Virus record (IMG/VR): IMGVR_UViG_3300020180_000515
Location: 1 to 21,096 of that record
Reading direction: 5' to 3' (one strand)
DNA: 21,096 nt
Source of the DNA: a virus
Each line of letters starts with the position of its first letter. The first letter of the stretch is position 1. The translations under genes and the position numbers were made by a program. Below, one piece after another: positions 19,613-21,096 of this stretch. The notes under the pieces were generated by a model that had not been told where the DNA came from, made no database searches, and saw only the letters and a list, made by a program, of their open reading frames with translations.

Positions 19613-20379
19613 CCTCCCCGCAACAAATCGCGTACGCTGTTCAATTGCAAAACTATGTAGACAACGTGACTGTAAACTACGCTACGCTGTTTCAAAATGC
19701 TATTAACAGTTGCTTGCCAGCAGTTACCAACGCGTTGACGTACCGATTTTCCAGTGATGGTGTAGCCAGTATAGTAGAATCCGTAGTCAAGTTAGCCGTT
19801 TCAAAAGTGTACTACACGTTGTACAGTGTATTTGCAAAAGAATACGGTAGTGCCTATGCTCGTATGTTCGTTCCATTGATACGTAAATCTGATGAATTTG
19901 ACGAATGGGATCCTTATGAAGATCCTCAAATGCGAGAATGGATAGCAAGCACTACAGCCACACGTATAACTAAAATAGGAGCATCTACAAGTGCAGGTGT
20001 TCGTGTAATAATCGACCGAGCGCTACAGCAAAACGTACCTTTGCAAGATGTCGTAAAAGAGCTGCAAGCCGCGTACGCATTTTCAAAAGAACGTGCTACT
20101 AAGATAGCCAGGACAGAAATAGTCGCCGCTTCCAATGCCACCAGTCATTTTGTAATGGGAAAATTTATAGACCCTAGCAGCATGAGAAAAGCATGGCTAG
20201 CTACAAGCGACAAACGAACGCGACAAACGCATATAGCCGCCAATGGGCAAGATCAAGAATACAACGATCCATTTCAAGTAGGTGGGTCGAAACTGTTGTT
20301 TCCAGGTGATACAAGTTTAGGGGCAGCCGGTAAAGAAGTAATAGCTTGCCGATGCACTGTCTTGTATATCCCCAAATAG
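19609..20379 (+). CDS. Minor head protein, Mu gpF-like (256 aa)
   Basis: The C-terminal half is the SPP1 gp7 / Mu gpF-type domain: RATKIARTEIVAASNA, a helix, then KAWLATSDKRTRQTHIAANG, and ACRCTVLYIP at the end. The N-terminal half is helical. Such proteins bind the portal and are packaged in low copy into the head. The gene overlaps the previous one by 4 bp and is followed by the protease, the usual order. Confidence 0.9.
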   Translation: MTSPQQIAYAVQLQNYVDNVTVNYATLFQNAINSCLPAVTNALTYRFSSDGVASIVESVVKLAVSKVYYTLYSVFAKEYGSAYARMFVPLIRKSDEFDEWDPYEDPQMREWIASTTATRITKIGASTSAGVRVIIDRALQQNVPLQDVVKELQAAYAFSKERATKIARTEIVAASNATSHFVMGKFIDPSSMRKAWLATSDKRTRQTHIAANGQDQEYNDPFQVGGSKLLFPGDTSLGAAGKEVIACRCTVLYIPK

Positions 20380-20424
20380 CAACTTTAACAAGAGCTGTCG
20401 ACAATATAAACAGGATATAGAGAG

Positions 20425-21096
20425 ATGTCAAACACCACTAAACCAGCAGTCCCTGAAAAGAAAACGCCGCTTATAAAGAACGTTTCGCCGTTGCTATGCA
20501 AACTGTCTGTTAGCAATGACGAATCTCCAGATGGCTGCGTAGAGGGTTACGGCAGCGTGTTCAACGTCACCGACTCCTACGGGGACATTGTACTACCAGG
20601 TGCTTTTAAGAAAACGCTCAAAGAACGATTAAAGCCCGGCTTAGTAAAGATGCTGGACAACCATCGTAGCAGTTCAACAGAGTCTTGTATCGGTGTTATA
20701 GTAGAGGCCAAAGAAGATGAGTATGGTCTTTGGTTCAAAGCTAAGTTTTCAAGTACCGCGCTAGCGCAAAGCGTTCGAACAAAAATCAAAGAAGGCATTT
20801 TGAACGGCCTGAGCATCGCGTACAATGTAGTCAAAGCCGACCCCAACAAGGCCACTGAATACGGACTTCTATTGAAAGAAGTAAAGCTGTATGAGATCAG
20901 TGTAGTTATTTGGGGTGCCAACTCTGACGCGTTAGTTGAATATGTAAAGAACGAACTCACCACAGAAGAAGACGCCGCAGACGTAGATACAGAAGAGCTT
21001 AAAGAAGTCCCGCTGCTCGCAGAAGATTCGCCCACCGCAGAAGACCTAGCAAAACTAGCCGAGTCTGTGCGCATCAGCGATCTGTCTACTAAAGCC
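20425..21096 (+). CDS. Prohead protease, HK97 family, truncated by window end
   Basis: It processes the capsid and scaffold during head maturation. YGSVFNVTDSYGDIVLPGAF (42-61), the catalytic-His segment KMLDNHRSSS, the Ser segment GILNGLSIAY and KLYEISVVIWGAN are all present. All 224 codons to the edge are open; the acidic, low-complexity C-terminal part (ELTTEEDAADVDTEELKE) probably begins a scaffold-like extension that would lie with the major capsid protein gene just outside the window. The minus-strand frame at 20577-21074 is a serine-rich shadow. Confidence 0.95.
   Translation, partial: MSNTTKPAVPEKKTPLIKNVSPLLCKLSVSNDESPDGCVEGYGSVFNVTDSYGDIVLPGAFKKTLKERLKPGLVKMLDNHRSSSTESCIGVIVEAKEDEYGLWFKAKFSSTALAQSVRTKIKEGILNGLSIAYNVVKADPNKATEYGLLLKEVKLYEISVVIWGANSDALVEYVKNELTTEEDAADVDTEELKEVPLLAEDSPTAEDLAKLAESVRISDLSTKA

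Noticed and set aside
20577-21074. Minus-strand 165-residue serine-rich ORF
   Set aside because: Exactly opposite the prohead protease, whose motifs are clear; composition is that of an antisense shadow.
1-21096. Integration module (integrase, att site) or tRNA genes
   Set aside because: No recombinase motifs, no tRNA-like cloverleaf and no T-loop sequence in good context were seen on either strand.

Overview
The window is part of a tailed double-stranded DNA phage (Caudoviricetes) or a prophage of that kind. The rightmost 5 kb carry an HK97-type packaging and head module in canonical order: terminase large subunit, HK97-family portal, Mu gpF-like minor head protein and HK97-family prohead protease. 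The protease gene runs off the right edge. The host cannot be named from sequence. Shine-Dalgarno sites, a sigma70-like promoter and hairpin-plus-T-tract terminators all point to bacteria. I saw no integrase, repressor, replication protein, tRNA or rRNA.

Region 1 (1 to about 1250) has no credible gene and is crowded with repeats: a 33-bp direct repeat in CTC-rich sequence, three tandem 25-bp units, two 28-bp elements each holding a TGTAA-N3-TTACA dyad, and thirteen head-to-tail 13-bp units. It looks like an origin, a regulator-binding array or a packaging/terminal region.

Region 2 (1251-9497) holds about 21 small, tightly packed leftward genes, almost all of unknown function and mostly overlapping or 1 to 60 bp apart. 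They form three transcription units. Each unit begins with a copy of the same promoter/leader cassette (9397-9497, 4935-5105, 3851-4023). The units end in hairpin terminators (5138-5187, 4152-4202, 1241-1268), and the first two terminators are near-copies of each other. This is the layout of a co-regulated early or host-takeover region. It includes a four-member family of paralogous small proteins, a second paralogous pair, an RMF-like protein and a protein ending in GYDxD pentapeptide repeats.

Region 3 (9498-9653) is the divergent control region, with a rightward sigma70-like promoter at 9572-9600.

Region 4 (9654-15892) is rightward. A short first gene is followed by a strong terminator. 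Then come a nucleoside 2-deoxyribosyltransferase-like enzyme, a permuted papain-like amidase, a four-cysteine mini-protein, several unknowns (one winged-helix-like), a methyltransferase with an extra N-terminal domain, an Ig-like protein, another terminator and a second methyltransferase-like protein.

Region 5 (15970-21096) is the head module. Two extra genes sit inside it: a sigma-70-family factor translationally coupled between terminase and portal, and a protein resembling the RNxNP-motif lysozyme-like family between portal and gpF-like protein. No terminase small subunit is recognisable.

A theme across the non-coding DNA is the half-site GCTAT/ATAGC. It occurs in the 13-mer array, in the leader hairpins of all three leftward units, in AT-rich palindromes behind those promoters and at the start point of the rightward promoter. 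A single phage regulator reading this site is a testable idea, not a demonstrated one.
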